Origin: Chaenocephalus aceratus
Lineage: Eukaryota; Chordata; Actinopteri; Perciformes; Channichthyidae
Direction: 5' to 3'
Assembly: GCA_023974075.1 (NCBI GenBank)
Contig: JAMFTG010000656.1
Coordinates: 1-64,000 of the forward strand
DNA: 64,000 nt
Positions 1 through 56,003 of the stretch are shown in pieces. The position numbers were made by a program, and so were the translations under genes. Each line of letters opens with the position of its first letter. The first letter of the stretch is position 1. The notes beneath the pieces are model-generated. The model saw only the letters and a program-made list of their open reading frames with translations, searched no databases and was not told the DNA's origin.

Positions 1-692
1 GGCTTTTTACCCTTTTTAAAAAACTGCATAGATGGAATATTTCCAACGGTTCACTTTTACTGTCGGAAGGAATTTACGTTTCAATGGCGGCGCGGAGCCT
101 TGGTCTGAAGAGAGCATTGGAAGCCGTTGATTTGGATTGCGGCGCGACACCACTTCACGCCTCCTCGTGAAGGAGGCGAAGTGGAGCGCGAAGAGGAGCC
201 TCCTCAGCCGTGTTCTGAACACCAGCCGGTGGTTACTGTTCACGGAGATGAAGCGCAGATACTAACGGAGATATCAAAAGATAAAGTTTCATGTGAGGGT
301 TAGCAAGAGGCACAAGGTTAGTGGTAACTGTAACATAAACATTATATTATGTATTAAAACTAACTAACTATTTGAAGTTCACTTGTTTAACGGTATTCTA
401 AAGTCATGCTCGTATGGATGTAGCTTCAATATGTAACTCTTACTTTGGTTTTTGGAGTTTTCAATCAATTAGAAATCCTCAGTCAAATGTACGCCCATCT
501 TTCCGAGGGATACGCTTCAGTTTATATCAGAAAATATCGATACTTGGCGTCTGTGTATTGATACGCAAAGTATCGCGATACTACGCCGTATCGTTATTTC
601 CCCCACCCCTAATAAGGACGTCGTCCAAATATATGAAATGCCTCTGTACGGTAAAGCTGGGTTGCGCGGGGTTACAGGACAAAGTCTCTCAC
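1..692. other. aass intron, mostly unassigned; end of a repeat near 480-620
   Basis: Intron downstream of coding exon 20. No exon was recognised. The stretch around 510-615, with reiterated TATCGATAC / TATCGCGATAC words ending CCCCCACCCCTAA, resembles one end of a hAT-type miniature transposon, but its partner end was not found. Confidence 0.35.
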
Positions 693-44215
<43,523 letters not shown>

Positions 44216-44486
44216 GGCTTCAGAATTGGGGCGACAATTAGTCCATCAACAGAAACATATGCTTTTCTATGCATTACATTAGATAACATAAGATTAACTT
44301 AAGTGAAGCAAGTAAACAAGGCATTACTGCTTTAAAATAAATACAAACAGTAAATATTTTCATATAAAAAGTGAGGGATATATATCTATAGAGTATCCTT
44401 ATCAAATAAACTCTAAATACACAGAATAAGTTAGTAACTATTCATAGTAAAAGACCAACCTAAACTACTATGAACATGTATTATAG

Positions 44487-45772
44487 CAGGCATCCTCAAA
44501 GTACGGACTCTGGTCCAGATCCGGACCGAACCACAACTGTCTCTGGACTCTGAGCAAATTATACTTTTCATATGTATTATCCGTGTTATCTGCGAGACAT
44601 CGCCACAACGCAACGAGTCAAAATGATCCGCGATGTCCATAGACTGCAAACAGCGCTCATCGGACATTTATGAGAGAAAGTCTCTAATGTCCGAGTGCAA
44701 GTGAATGCAGCACAAGATGCACGTCATGTAACCCCTCCCCCGGTCCTGGCGCGAGCGTGGACATATGATTGGCGGCGATTTCATTTGAACGGGACGGCGC
44801 AAAACGAAAAGCATTCGGATCCAAGCGCTGAAGGAATGAGGTGCGGTCTGACAGAGAAGAGACTGTCAGTCTGGCTGTACTCAGCATCGAATCAAAACGC
44901 ACTGAAGCTTTGATCTGAATACGTCTGTGAGGCGTTTTGCTGAACAAGATGGTAATCGCCGCATTCAGCTGCAATACACGTCAACTTGATGCTCTGCTCA
45001 CGGATGAGATGATGACCTTACGTGTGTAAATATATTTTTTTCTTTGAGGGGGTCTGCCTCCAAAAAACAGTTTTAAGTCCTGAGAAAGTCAAATAAGACA
45101 GTGTGTAAAACTACACTGCCCAGCCAACAGAAAGTAACCACTTTGATGTAACTAGGCCAGCAGGTAAGGACTCTCAGCTGGATCATAACTGAAGTATAAA
45201 AGAAGGCATGACTGAAGTGATGGAGACCAGGTTGAAGGCAAACACAAAGAGGAAATAACAGATCAAGCAAACCCCCTCTCAGATTCCACAGCAACCAGAA
45301 GAACATAAATACTGGCTGGTGATTTGATTCATCAGCTTTGTGATGGAATAGAAAATGCACAGTGCATTTCCTTAGCTGTGGGTGAGTCCACTGACACCAC
45401 AGACATTGCTCAGTTGCTGGTGTGTGTGAGTTTTTATGATGAGGCAAAGGGGGAGTTTGTTGAAGATGTGTTGGGCCTGACGAACCTCCGTGGACACAAG
45501 GGGGGGGGGGGGCAAGACATTTATAAAGCACTAATGGAAATGCTGAATGAAAGAGGGTGCTGCTGCCTTTATTCATAACTGCAGCTCTTACTCTGCGACT
45601 CTGAGGGGTCAAGCACAGACACAACAACAATGAAAACGGCTGCATACAGATTATTTTTGTGTTAAGAATCTTGTTGCAATTGTTTAAAAGTTTGAATGAC
45701 CGTAATAAACGGACCTTTGTCTTCTTGAAACATTTATTTTGGACCTCTAAGATTTGTATTTGAGTACCCCTG
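44487..45772 (+). mobile_element. hAT element G, internally deleted, with transposase remnant
   Basis: Starts CAGGCATCCTCAAAGTACGG and ends TTTGAGTACCCCTG. Target duplications are TATTATAG (44479-44486) and TGTTATAG (45773-45780), 7 of 8 identical. It lies upstream of the aass start-codon exon, in the presumed 5' UTR intron. Confidence 0.85.
45324..45578 (+). pseudogene. hAT transposase fragment (GTF2IRD2/ZBED-like)
   Basis: Reads AQCISLAVGESTDTTDIAQL, then LVCVSFYDEAKGEFVEDVLG and DIYKALMEMLNERG. The usual catalytic-core motif is DESTD; here the Asp is Gly. A run of ten G near 45500 and loss of the remaining protein show that it is dead. Confidence 0.8.
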
Positions 45773-45789
45773 TGTTATAGGATACTTTT

Positions 45790-46800
45790 GAGTGGATATA
45801 AAGACACATTTCATGGACCTTCAAAACTGAAACACAAACCATTCATTTTAAAAACAGAAATCTGCAAATAAACAGGTTAAAGCCAATAGAGATAATATCA
45901 TAAAACAGCTCGGAGAGGTTTCTTTGCCCCGTGCATTGTTGTACGTCGGACAAAACAGAGTGGGAATAAACCTGACCGTCAGGATGAAATATGACTCGAG
46001 AGGTCAGAGGTCGGGTACAGTGTGCTGCTGGGAGAGAGCGGCTGCAGGACAGGTGGTGTTCAAGGACCAGAAGAAACAACCAAACAGAAAAATACAACGC
46101 ACTAGTTCAACTGCTGAGGACATAAAACACACCATGAAGGGTTAAAGACATGAGCAGCACAGGCACAACAATACATATCCAGGTGTTTAGAATAAAGCCT
46201 GCACATATTTCTGAATATCTTTTCCGCACAGCCCTTCACTTTGAAATACAACACACTTCAGTTTGTCATATATTCATTGTACTGAGTGTTTTGGTATATT
46301 CTGTATATTTAAATTTGATATAAAAACGTATCTTTATGTCTTTTTAATGCTAACGGTTTGACCTTCTCTTACAACTTGTGTTGATTATGTTAGCACCATC
46401 GTAGCATCAAAGCTAATTCCTTGGAAACGTAGCTGTCAATAAACTTGATTCTGATTATTCCAGTTAATAACATCTTATTGTGAATGTGTGTAAAAGGTGC
46501 TCAGTGTAATACAGAGTGCGATTTTTGATATTGATATGACTGATAACTGCATGTTAAATATAAGAGTTCCGTTAGCATTTGGTTAGCATAGCTTAGCACA
46601 TATAGCTTCCCTGTGTACATGGTTGTTTTAACACTGGTTTGGTTATAGATGAAACAAATATTAATTGGTGGTTGAGGGTTACAAAGAGTATGAATGTTAG
46701 CGAAGTAGTTTAAATCAATTTAAAAACAGTACACATTTCCACCTGAATGAATTTGGCTAATTATTTGTTCTATTTTATTCCCATTTCCACCTTGATTAAT
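45790..46800. other. unassigned sequence 5' of aass coding exon 1
   Basis: No exon, element or array recognised. Confidence 0.5.
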
Positions 46801-46829
46801 CCCAGCATATTGAGGTACTTTCAATGTTT

Positions 46830-47815
46830 ACCTTTAGTGGTTTCTACTCCTCTACAGTTCAGAGGTAAATGGTGTACTTTTCCTCCACTACATGTACTCA
46901 ATACCTTTAGTTACTTTACAGATGTGGATGAATGATGTGAAATATAATCAAGTGTTAAATCAGACAAACAAGATCTACTTCTACTTTTACTGAAGTACGA
47001 GATCTGAGTACTTCTATTTTTACTTAAGGACAAGATCGGAGTACTTCTACTTTTACTTAAGTAACAGACTTGAGTACTTCTACTTTTACTCAAGGATAAG
47101 ATCTGAGTACTTCTACTTTTACTTAAGTAACAGACCTGAGTACTTCTACTTTTACTCAAGGATAAGATCTGAGTACTTCTACTTTTACTCAAGGATAAGA
47201 TCTGAGTACTTCTACTTTTACTCAAGGACAATAAGTAGGTACTTCTACTTTTACTAAAGTTTAAGATCGGAATACTTCTACTTTTACTTAAGTAACAGAC
47301 CTGAGTACTTCTACTTTTACTCAAGGATAAGATCTGAGTACTTCTACTTTTACTCAAGTAACAGATCCGAGTACTTCTACTTTTACTCAAGGACAAGATG
47401 TCAGTACTTCTACTTTTACTAAAGTTTAAGATCGGAATACTTCTACTTTTACTCAAGTAACAGATCAGAGTACTTCTACTTTTACTCAAGGACAAGATGT
47501 CAGTACTTCTACTTTTACTCAAGTACAAGATCTGAGTACTTCTACTTTTACTGAAGTACAAGATCTGAGTACTTCTATTTTTACTTAAGGACAAGATCTG
47601 AGTACTTCTACTTTTACTTAAGGACAAGATCTGAGTACTTCTACTTTTACTCAAGGACAAGATGTCAGTACTTCTACTTTTACTAAAGTTTAAGATTGGA
47701 TTACTTCTACTTTTACTCAAGTAACAGACCTGAGTACTTCTACTTTGACTTAAGTAACAGACCTGAGTACTTCTACTTTGACTTAGGTAACAGATCGTTG
47801 TACTTCTTCCCCCTC
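46830..47815. mobile_element. hAT family D copy with an expanded 33-bp array
   Basis: TCTACTCCTCTACAGTTCAG and CTCCACTACATGTACTCAAT match the interior of the intact D copy. From about 46975 the TACTTCTACTTTTACTCAAG-type unit repeats about 25 times with more divergence than elsewhere. Ends not preserved. Confidence 0.85.
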
Positions 47816-48196
47816 ACAGACCTCATGTTGGGAACCAGTGGAAACCCACTATGTTTGCTAAACACTTTAAAACAGTACTATAATCCTGAGCCTTGTCTAG
47901 TGTTGACAGCCACTGTGTTAATATCAGCTACACGGCGATATTTAAGTGTTATATAAAAAATGAACTCACAGTAGCCTAAAGTAAAAGCCAGCACTGACTC
48001 CCTCAGACAGGAGATTTAAATGGGTAACACAGGGAATGGACTTAGAGGCACTTTAACCTCCAGCTGCAGACTCTTAGGTGAGATCCTGGGTCAGACCCAA
48101 CACTTCAACACGCCCTCATGTTTACAGAACAAATAAAGTACCGATACTTGGATCGATCAGCGGCTGCATGTGGAGAAGCGTCCGGGTCAAACTCAC

Positions 48197-48310
48197 CTTT
48201 TGTGGCCGGGCTTCAGTTCACCACGCCGGCTCCTGCTGAGGGAAAGTGAGGAAGGAGCTCCGGAGAGTCACGCAGAGGTGATCCTTCCGCACGGTAAACT
48301 AATCCGTTTC
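48197..48310 (-). other. aass: probable non-coding first exon / promoter region of aass
   Basis: Minus-strand GC-rich stretch ending in a near-perfect donor, CACAAAAG|GTGAGTTTG, about 4 kb upstream of the start-codon exon. Mammalian AASS also begins with a non-coding exon, so this is the best candidate for the 5' UTR exon. The 5' boundary is a guess and no TATA box was recognised. It could instead belong to an unrelated transcript. Confidence 0.45.
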
Positions 48311-48834
48311 CGGGCAGACTTTCAAAATAAAGCCAAACAGCAACGTTTATGTTTGGAAAGAGAGTATTTAAACAACTTTACATCTAATTACAGATTTATG
48401 ATTAGACATTTTACGAGAAGAAAAGCTTTCAGTAAGAAGTTTTAAAGGTGGCGGATTCAGGTTTAAATCAAAGCTTATTTATATTTCCCAATATCACAAA
48501 GTGGTTTGTCTCACTGGGGTTTACAGATTAACATGAGTCACGGTGCTAAAAGATACATGCAATGACAAGAACAATGGACAAAGCAGAGTGTAAAATACAA
48601 ATACAAAACATTAAATGAGATACAGTAAACACAAAACACAATAACAACATTAAAACTGTAAGACTCAGGAGGATAACAGGTTGAAACCACTTAACAATAT
48701 GCTGTGATTGAAAGGTAAGACTTCAGCACAAGTACTACCTCATACTTGAACATGTTCATTTTTCATATTTGCTTTTGAACACTTTTACATTTCATACTAC
48801 GTCTCTTGCCCGGAGGTGGAAGAACTTAAGAAGT

Positions 48835-49030
48835 AGCCTACTCAGATCTTGTACTTTAGTAAAAGTAGAAGTACTCAGATCTTGTACTTTAGTAAAAGTA
48901 GAAGTACTCAGATCTTGTACTTTAGTAAAAGTAGAAGTACGCAGATCTTGTAGTAAAAGTATAAGTAGCCTACTCAGATCTTGTACTTGAGTAAAAGTAT
49001 AAGTACTCAGATATTGTACTTGAGTAAAGC
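48835..49030. repeat. short 33-bp array of family D
   Basis: Five or six units of GTACTTTAGTAAAAGTAGAA + GTACTCAGATCTT. A 43-bp duplication (ACACTTGTATAAAATATCCA...) follows at 49125-49200. Confidence 0.88.
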
Positions 49031-49279
49031 ATAATTATGAAGGTAGATATGGTGCAAAATGCGAGAGCGTGTAAAACCTGATGTGAGCACTTGCAGAAAA
49101 AAATCTGAGTTTGTGTCATACATTTACACTTGTATAAAATATCCACGTAACTGTGAACCAAATGTACACTTGTATAAAATATCCACGTAACTGTGAACCT
49201 AATTTGAAGGCACAGAAGAAAAAAAAAGTGTTGTAGCTTGTAGAAAAAAAATGAACATAGTGATGAAATGTTCACTTGC

Positions 49280-50108
49280 AGAAAAATACATATTTTTTAA
49301 ATATATTTTCCATTACAACTGCAACTTGGTTATTACAACCTCTCAAATCAGTCATTACAACTTGACGAATCTGCTCTGTGGCAGAATAAATCGACGAACA
49401 GTTAATTGGCTCCTACAGCTGTGATCATGAGCTATGGGCTTTGCAGATACAGGTCCCGGGGTGAATCGTGGTGCAGGGGCCCTTCTCTTTTTGCCCACAG
49501 GGCGATGCACGGAGATGGTGGGTATAGCCTCTGCTCTCAGCCCAGTCTCGCCCTTTCTTCTCTTGACAAACTGGTCTGCATCAACATGTGCCTGCGGAGT
49601 GACTTGAGGTTACTTCACACACAGAACAACTCAGTTTTGTCTGCCCACATACATATTCCATAGTGGTTGAATAACACTTTATACTTACTGGACATGTTAT
49701 ACTCATTACATACTGTATATAAAATATGACCAAGAATGTGAGACAACTTTATAGAAATTCATATCACATCTGTTACTGATGCCATTTTAAACTCACAAAT
49801 AATAAAGTTCCATAACTTCAGTTGGGATCAGAGACCACACCTTATCTCCCCAAGGCAACAGGTGTGCTGTATAGGTGTGTATAACCCTTTCTCCTGTCTG
49901 TTACTCCCTCTCTCAGCACAAGAACCAGAGGGGGATTCAATGGAGCCTGAATACCTGCACTGAGACCCTCACCCTGCACCCTGAGTCTCAACTCTGTGTT
50001 TTTCAAGCCTTTCCCTGTTTTTTTGTATTAAACAAAACATTAAGCTTTCCCAATGGTGTGGTTTTCGTTTTGTGAAAAAGTGCAAATGCAGTGTTTGTAT
50101 ATAATTAC
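49280..50108. other. intergenic, unassigned
   Basis: Searched for a second THAP exon on the minus strand (an HF motif after the donor); none recognised. Confidence 0.4.
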
Positions 50109-50258
50109 ATCACATATTTTGTTGCTGTTGGTCGTGAAATTGCTCCTGCTGACTTGAGCCAGCCATTTTTTCCTCCGCTCTGTGTCAGTGGGGAAGCCGT
50201 ACATTCGTACTCCTTTCTCTGAGCGATTTGAGCATCCCCAGGCAGCACAGCAAACCAT
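50109..50258 (-). CDS. THAP zinc-finger domain, first exon of an unidentified gene or transposon-derived gene
   Basis: Fifty codons from an ATG in a strong context (GCCACCATGG) to a plausible donor TGTGAT|GTAATT. Translation begins MVCCAAWGCSNRSEKGVRMY, then GFPTDTERRKKWLAQVSRSN and FTTNSNKICD. This is the N-terminal part of the C2CH THAP DNA-binding module: CAAWGCSNR gives the first zinc ligands, FPTD..R..W is the core, and KIC would be the Cys of the C-x2-H pair completed by the next exon. THAP genes often break near this point. No following exon was recognised, so this is either an orphan (P-element-like) remnant or the start of a gene whose other exons I could not see. Its start codon region is tandemly amplified. 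Confidence 0.65.
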
Positions 50259-50390
50259 GGTGGCTACTAGGAGGCAGCACAGCAAACCATGGTGGCTACT
50301 AGGAGGCAGCACAGCAAACCATGGTGGCTACTAGGAGGCAGCACAGCAAACCATGGTGGCGACTAGGAGGCAGCACAGCAAACCAGGACA
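50247..50390. repeat. 32-bp tandem repeat carrying the THAP start codon
   Basis: About 4.5 copies of a 32-bp unit, GGCAGCACAGCAAACCATGG plus TGGCTACTAGGA. ATG codons on the minus strand occur at 50258, 50290, 50322 and 50354, each within GCCACCATGG except the outermost, which has one change upstream. The three outer ATGs each open MVCCAAS followed by TAG. Confidence 0.9.
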
Positions 50391-50494
50391 ACATGGAGGA
50401 AAAGGCACCGACAGACTGCATGATATGCTATTCAATGTTTATTGAATTCCATGTATTTGCAATGGATGTTCCTAAAACAACACATTTAACATCA

Positions 50495-50528
50495 TCATCA
50501 TCATCATCATGCTGCTGCTGCTGCTGCT
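50495..50528. repeat. (CAT)n-(GCT)n compound microsatellite
   Basis: Six CAT triplets followed by six CTG triplets. Confidence 0.95.
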
Positions 50529-50529
50529 A

Positions 50530-53500
50530 GTCCTTTGATAGTCTCCTGTCGGTCTCCTGTCCTTTCTGAAAGCCATAAAGACGACATTAGTCATTTAGAT
50601 AACTTGTGTCCTCAGTTACCAGGGGATTACCTACCATGAATTTAAGAAAATGGTAGAAATGAATCCAATCTGAATTTTAAAGCATTACTTTAGATCCCCT
50701 CCCTCTAAATGTATCAATAAACATTAGAAAGTGATCCTCCTGACTACCATACAAGTTTAAGAAGATAATATTGGTTTGAAAGAATTCAGAGCTATAAATA
50801 AACAGCAACAGGCTCTTTAACCAAGGCACTGTTAGCCTAACATGTAAACTTTGTTCACACTAATCCTAATATTATCACTTAATATTAGCAAATTCTATTT
50901 TATTTTTTAAAACATATTGATGTAAATACATACACATATCGATTTGTTGTATAAATATTGCAAATCAAAACCTTTATTCACTAATAATTACCAACAATCG
51001 TAGTTCTATCTCCTGTTATCAATGCATTCACATTGCCCGCCATGAAACTTCCGGGGAACGATCCTCGGCGACATGAACCACGTGACGATAAATATTAATA
51101 TGTTTGCATGACATTAGTTATTTATATTTTGATATCACTTAACTATACGTTTAATACATTTAAGTCAAGCTAAGGTACATGTGATGGTAGTTAGTGCTCT
51201 TACCTGTGAGGCCAACAGCATAATAACCAGACTGTATCATTAAAACTAAGTACCAGTTCTAGATCCTTGACTTTAGACAAACAATTCAAAAGACAAAATG
51301 TATTTAAAGACCAATCTTTATTTGAAGGTGCCTCTTAACCTGAGATATTAGTTATACAGTAATAGTATTGATAATCTAAAAAAACGGAGTAACTCAACTT
51401 TATGTTTCTTATTGTCTAAAGCATTATTATTTTAATTTCCCCCCTCTCATATTCAGTGTGGACGGATTGAGACAGCCTGGTGTCCAGAGAGCAGCAGAGA
51501 CTTCAGGGAGAAACCTCCGTGTGATGGACGTCCAGTCTGTTGGTGTGGAGAGGACTGAGGGTCTTTCCTCAGTGAGGAGGACCAGGCCTGATGGAGGAGC
51601 CCATGCTGGGCACAGCTGATACCAACTGCACAGGCCTAGTCTGTCACTTTATTTGACTAAATGTGTTTACTTATACATGTAATAGGTTTACACCTTCTGT
51701 CCATATGTGCTTTTTATTTAAAACATGTTTGATTAAGTTTTGGTTCACATTTCAATCAATTGTATTTGCATCCTTTTGTCCATTATTCTTACTGAAAATG
51801 TTAGATTACACATTCACATCTGACTGAAGATTGGCCCCATTTATTTGTGATGTTGCAAACTCTGCGGTACAAGGCACAAGTGATGTGAAGCTCATAAAGT
51901 GAGGCACATATAAATAATCAGCTGGAGTGTAGATGTGGAAATAGATGCATTCGATCAGCTGACTGTGTTTTTCGCCACGCTTTATAAGCCTGACTTCTCT
52001 GAGGTGCAGGCAGCGTCACAAACAAATTATGGTCCTGATAGACTACAAAAATATTCGGTGTGCAGATCTTTGTTTTCACAATATAAGTAGTTTCTTAGTG
52101 AATGTCTTGTACTGGTCTTAGAATCTCATAACATCAGCCTTTAATGTTCCTCTTGGATGTTCTTCTTGACCCTCAGAGAAGGAGGGTAATTAGAAGAACA
52201 CAGACTAAAACAGCAATGTACAGACGGATCAGATGATTAAACATGATCTTAAAATATATTTAATATATTTTTTAATTAATTTTTTGCATTTTTTTTGTAA
52301 TCATTATTTTTAATACTTTCTGCTGACACTAGGTGGGGCTGTGCCATGGGCAGAATGGATGGAATTTCTCTGTAGAGGAACGTTAGATAAATTAACCTTG
52401 TTTTGATGTACTGTGCACCCCGTGTGGGCGGTGTAGCTGTATCACCGTGTATGTTAAGAGCATTTTTTTTTTTTTTTAAACAAACGCACAAACGTTTATA
52501 TCATGTTTTAACAAAGAGGGAGGAAGTGGGGTACATTTCCAAATGCGTGCAGATGGAGATAAGTTAATGTCACCGCCCGTAAAATATGCGCATACTGAAA
52601 AACGAGCACATCTACAAGAAATTACGTGACGTCTCGGAGGTCGTTTCAGGCCGCGCGACGAGTTTAAAGGTCTGGACAGTAGCAACGTGTCTCAGCCAAT
52701 CAGCATCCAGAGCTGAGGAACGGCCTTCCGCTCAGCCAATCACAGTGAAGCTTTTTTTCACTGACTTTATGTGACTGGAAATATAAACAGCGGAAAATAA
52801 TCAGGATTGGAAAGTTACTGGGTACTTTTCCTCAAAAACTGTAATAAAATTAAGGTATTTGTACTTAATATAAGTATGTCTGTTTTATGCCACCTTTTAC
52901 TTCTACTCCACGGCATTTTAAAGGCAGATATTTTACTTTCTACTTATTTATTTCAGTGACTTTTCAGATTTTAATTAATGATAACAATCAACAACCAAAC
53001 TCTTATAGGCTCTATGATTTAAGATGAGGTAACCTAGTACATAAAGTAATTAAAATGATCTTTTAGTATGTCTGTGTTTATGAAATATCATTAAATGTAT
53101 TCATGTGTTCGGCCAAAATGCATTTTACAGGCCTCGTTAAATATTTGTATTATTAAGTAAAAATAATTAAACGAGTGATTACACACAGTTGATTTTATTT
53201 ATTATTTGTTCCATGTTAAGCGTCTGCAGCAGGAGGCCCCAAACCTTCACCACAACATGATTCTTATTTTATAACAGAAGTACAATTTAAAATAAATATA
53301 TAACACCTTTTTTTTTTTTTACAATAATCCTGAGATTTAAATAAAAAATAACAACAGACGGACGGGACCAGAGATGTGGAGGTGAAGGGTCTGTACTGAA
53401 GTTAAATCCCACCAACAGTGTGAACTATGGTACTTAAGGTCGAAGAATATTACAGCTTGTATGCAATATTGTTGTTATTTCCACCGTCATTTTGTAATAT

Positions 53501-53620
53501 GAATACCATCGCAGGTCAATAAAAAGGAGGATCATGAACCTTTGTATCCATCTTAACATCTTTTTATGATGTCAAATTGAAAGTGGGTGCAGCTAGAAAG
53601 TCTGTAATAACCCAAAAATA
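50530..53620. other. intergenic, no gene recognised
   Basis: A slightly GC-richer stretch at 51450-51640 could be part of an untranslated transcript. 52800-52960 (GGTACTTTTCCTCAAAAACT ... TACTTCTACTCCACGGCATT) resembles an old copy of the D-type element without array. Confidence 0.4.
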
Positions 53621-53629
53621 CTTTCCAGC

Positions 53630-53932
53630 AGGGGCGCACCTTGGGGCAACTGCTTGGGGCCCCGAACCAGAAGGGGGCCCCCCAAAGAAGGTAGATTAAG
53701 AAGGTCCACAGCAACGACAACATGAAACCCCCTTTAATTTACTGCAACGGCATGTCGGGAAACCCCCTCAAGGCGGCCGCATGCATAGCGCGCCGTCAAA
53801 AGCTCATATTTTCAGTTGCGCTGCTCCGCTCCGGGGGGGGGGGGGGGGCTGTGCGTGGTGATGAAAAGCTGGTTCGAGGGGCCCCCAGTGAATGTTTGCC
53901 TAGGGCCCCCACCGACTCTAGAATTGCCACTG
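53630..53932. mobile_element. hAT-type miniature transposon
   Basis: Starts CAGGGGCGCACCTTGGGGC and ends GACTCTAGAATTGCCACTG. The interior is GGGGCCCC-rich. The flanking octamers CTTTCCAG and CACTCCAG agree at 6 of 8 positions. Confidence 0.65.
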
Positions 53933-54049
53933 CACTCCAGTCATGGTAAAACCCCACAAAGCATAATATGGCCTCTTTAAACAAACGGGAGGCAATGGTG
54001 CATTTATTGGGGACTATTTTCAGCGGCGGATTAATCCACATTTGGTGCT

Positions 54050-55349
54050 CTGTGTGTGTGTTTGTGTCAACAGGACGGTGTGTGTGTGTCAAGAGGACGG
54101 TGTGTGTGTGTGTGTCAACAGGACGGTGTGTGTTTGTGTCAACAGGACGGTGTGTGTGTGTCAACAGGACGGTGTGTGTGTGTGTGTGTTTGTGTCAACA
54201 GGACGGTGTGTGTGTGTCAACAGGACGGTGTGTGTGTGTGTCAATAGGACGGTGTGTGTGTGTGTGTGTGTGTGTGTCAACAGGATGGTGTGTGTGTGTG
54301 TCAACAGGACGGTGTGTGTGTGTGTGTCAACAGGACGGTGTGTGTGTGTGTGTGTCAACAGGACGGTGTGTGTGTCAACAGGACGGTGTGTGTGTATGTG
54401 TGTGTGTGTGTGTCAACAGGACGGTGTGTGTGTGTCAACAGGACGGTGTGTGTTTGTGTCAACAGGACGGTGTGTTTGTGTCAACAGGACGGTGTGTGTG
54501 TGTCAACAGGACGGTGTGTGTGTGTGTGCGTGTGTCAACAGGACAGTGTGTGTGTGTGTCAACAGGACGGTGTGTGTGTGTCAACAGGACGGTGTGTGTG
54601 TGTGTCAACAGGACGGTGTGGTGCGTGTCAACAGGACAGTGTGTGTGTGTGTCAACAGGACTGTGTGTGTGTGTGTCAACAGGACGGTGTGTGTGTGTGT
54701 CAACAGGACGGTGTGTGCGTGTCAACAGGACAGTGTGTGTGTGTGTGTCAACAGGACGGTGTGTGTGTGTCAACAGGATGGTGTGTGTGTGTCAACAGGA
54801 CTGTGTGTGTGTGTGTCAACAGGACGGTGTGTGTGTGTGTCAACAGGACGGTGTGTGCGTGTCAACAGGACAGTGTGTGTGTGTGTCAACAGGACGGTGT
54901 GTGTGTGTCAACAGGACGGTGTGTGTGTGTCAACAGGACGGTGTGTGTGTGTGTCAACAGGACGGTGTGTGTGTGTGTCAACAGGACGGTGTGTGTGTAT
55001 CAACAGGACTGTGTGTGTGTGTGTGTCAACAGGACGGTGTGTGTGTGTCAACAGGACGGTGTGTGTGTGTCAACAGGACGGTGTGTGTGTGTCAACAGGA
55101 CGGTGTGTTTGTGTCAACAGGACGGTGTGTGTGTGTGTGTCAACAGGATGGTGTGTGTGTGTGTGTCAACAGGACGGTGTGTGTGTGTGTAGGTGTGTGT
55201 CAACAGGACGGTGTGTGTGTGTGTCAACAGGATGGTGTGTGTGTGTCAACAGGACGGTGTGTGTGTGTCAACAGGACGGTGTGTGTGTGTCAACAGGACG
55301 GTGTGTGTGTGTGTGTGTGTCAACAGGACGGTGTGTGTGTCAACAGGAC

Positions 55350-55394
<45 letters not shown>
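54050..55394. repeat. GT-rich minisatellite (GTGTGTGTCAACAGGACG)n
   Basis: About 60 units of TCAACAGGACGG followed by a variable (TG)n, ending in a long pure (GT)n. Occasional GGATGG, GGACAG and GGACTG variants recur in blocks. It lies between aass and the fezf1 3' end. Confidence 0.97.
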
Positions 55395-55397
<3 letters not shown>

Positions 55398-55934
55398 ATT
55401 GAGTCAGAATAAAGTACAGCGTGTGTTCAAGGGAATAAAAGTATATAAATGCAAAATTATGACGACTTTTTAATATTTTTGGACGACAACGGCGCACTAT
55501 GGCACAGAGAAAGAAGATATATTAGACTTTGATACACACACACACAATACTTAGTTAGTTGCATAAAATCACCTGGTTTGGTCTGCGCATGGGACGTGTT
55601 GACTACGACAGAATATATAACATTAGTTTAAATCAGGTTTCCACTTGCGTCTCGTTTCACCTCCACTTCATCTCCGGCGTCCCCAATCCCACATCCTGAG
55701 ATGCAAAATAATGAAACCCACTAAGGACGTGATAATTAGCCACCATTATAATATCATCGACTAATAATCAGAGGACTTTAAAGTTCAGTTTGTCCTCTGA
55801 AGTGTCCTCAGTCCAACGCGAGCAGAGAGTCCGACGTGTCCAGGCGTTTGGGGGTCAGAGAGGTCAAGTTCAAGAGGAACGGGTCAAGAGGCCTGAGAGG
55901 AGTTTCTTCCAGGAAACGAATGGAAACGGTTGGT

Positions 55935-56003
55935 TGAGTCGTAGGAGTCGTAGGAGTCGTAGGAGTCGTAGGAGTCGTAGGAGTCGTAGGAGTCGTAGGA
56001 GTC
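55935..56003. repeat. 9-bp repeat (GAGTCGTAG)n
   Basis: Eight perfect copies, flanked by unique sequence. Confidence 0.95.

Noticed and set aside
53968..55473. Two overlapping ~450-500-codon Cys/Val-rich frames
   Set aside because: GT-repeat translation (CVCVCV) with TCAACAGGACGG islands; no coding signature.
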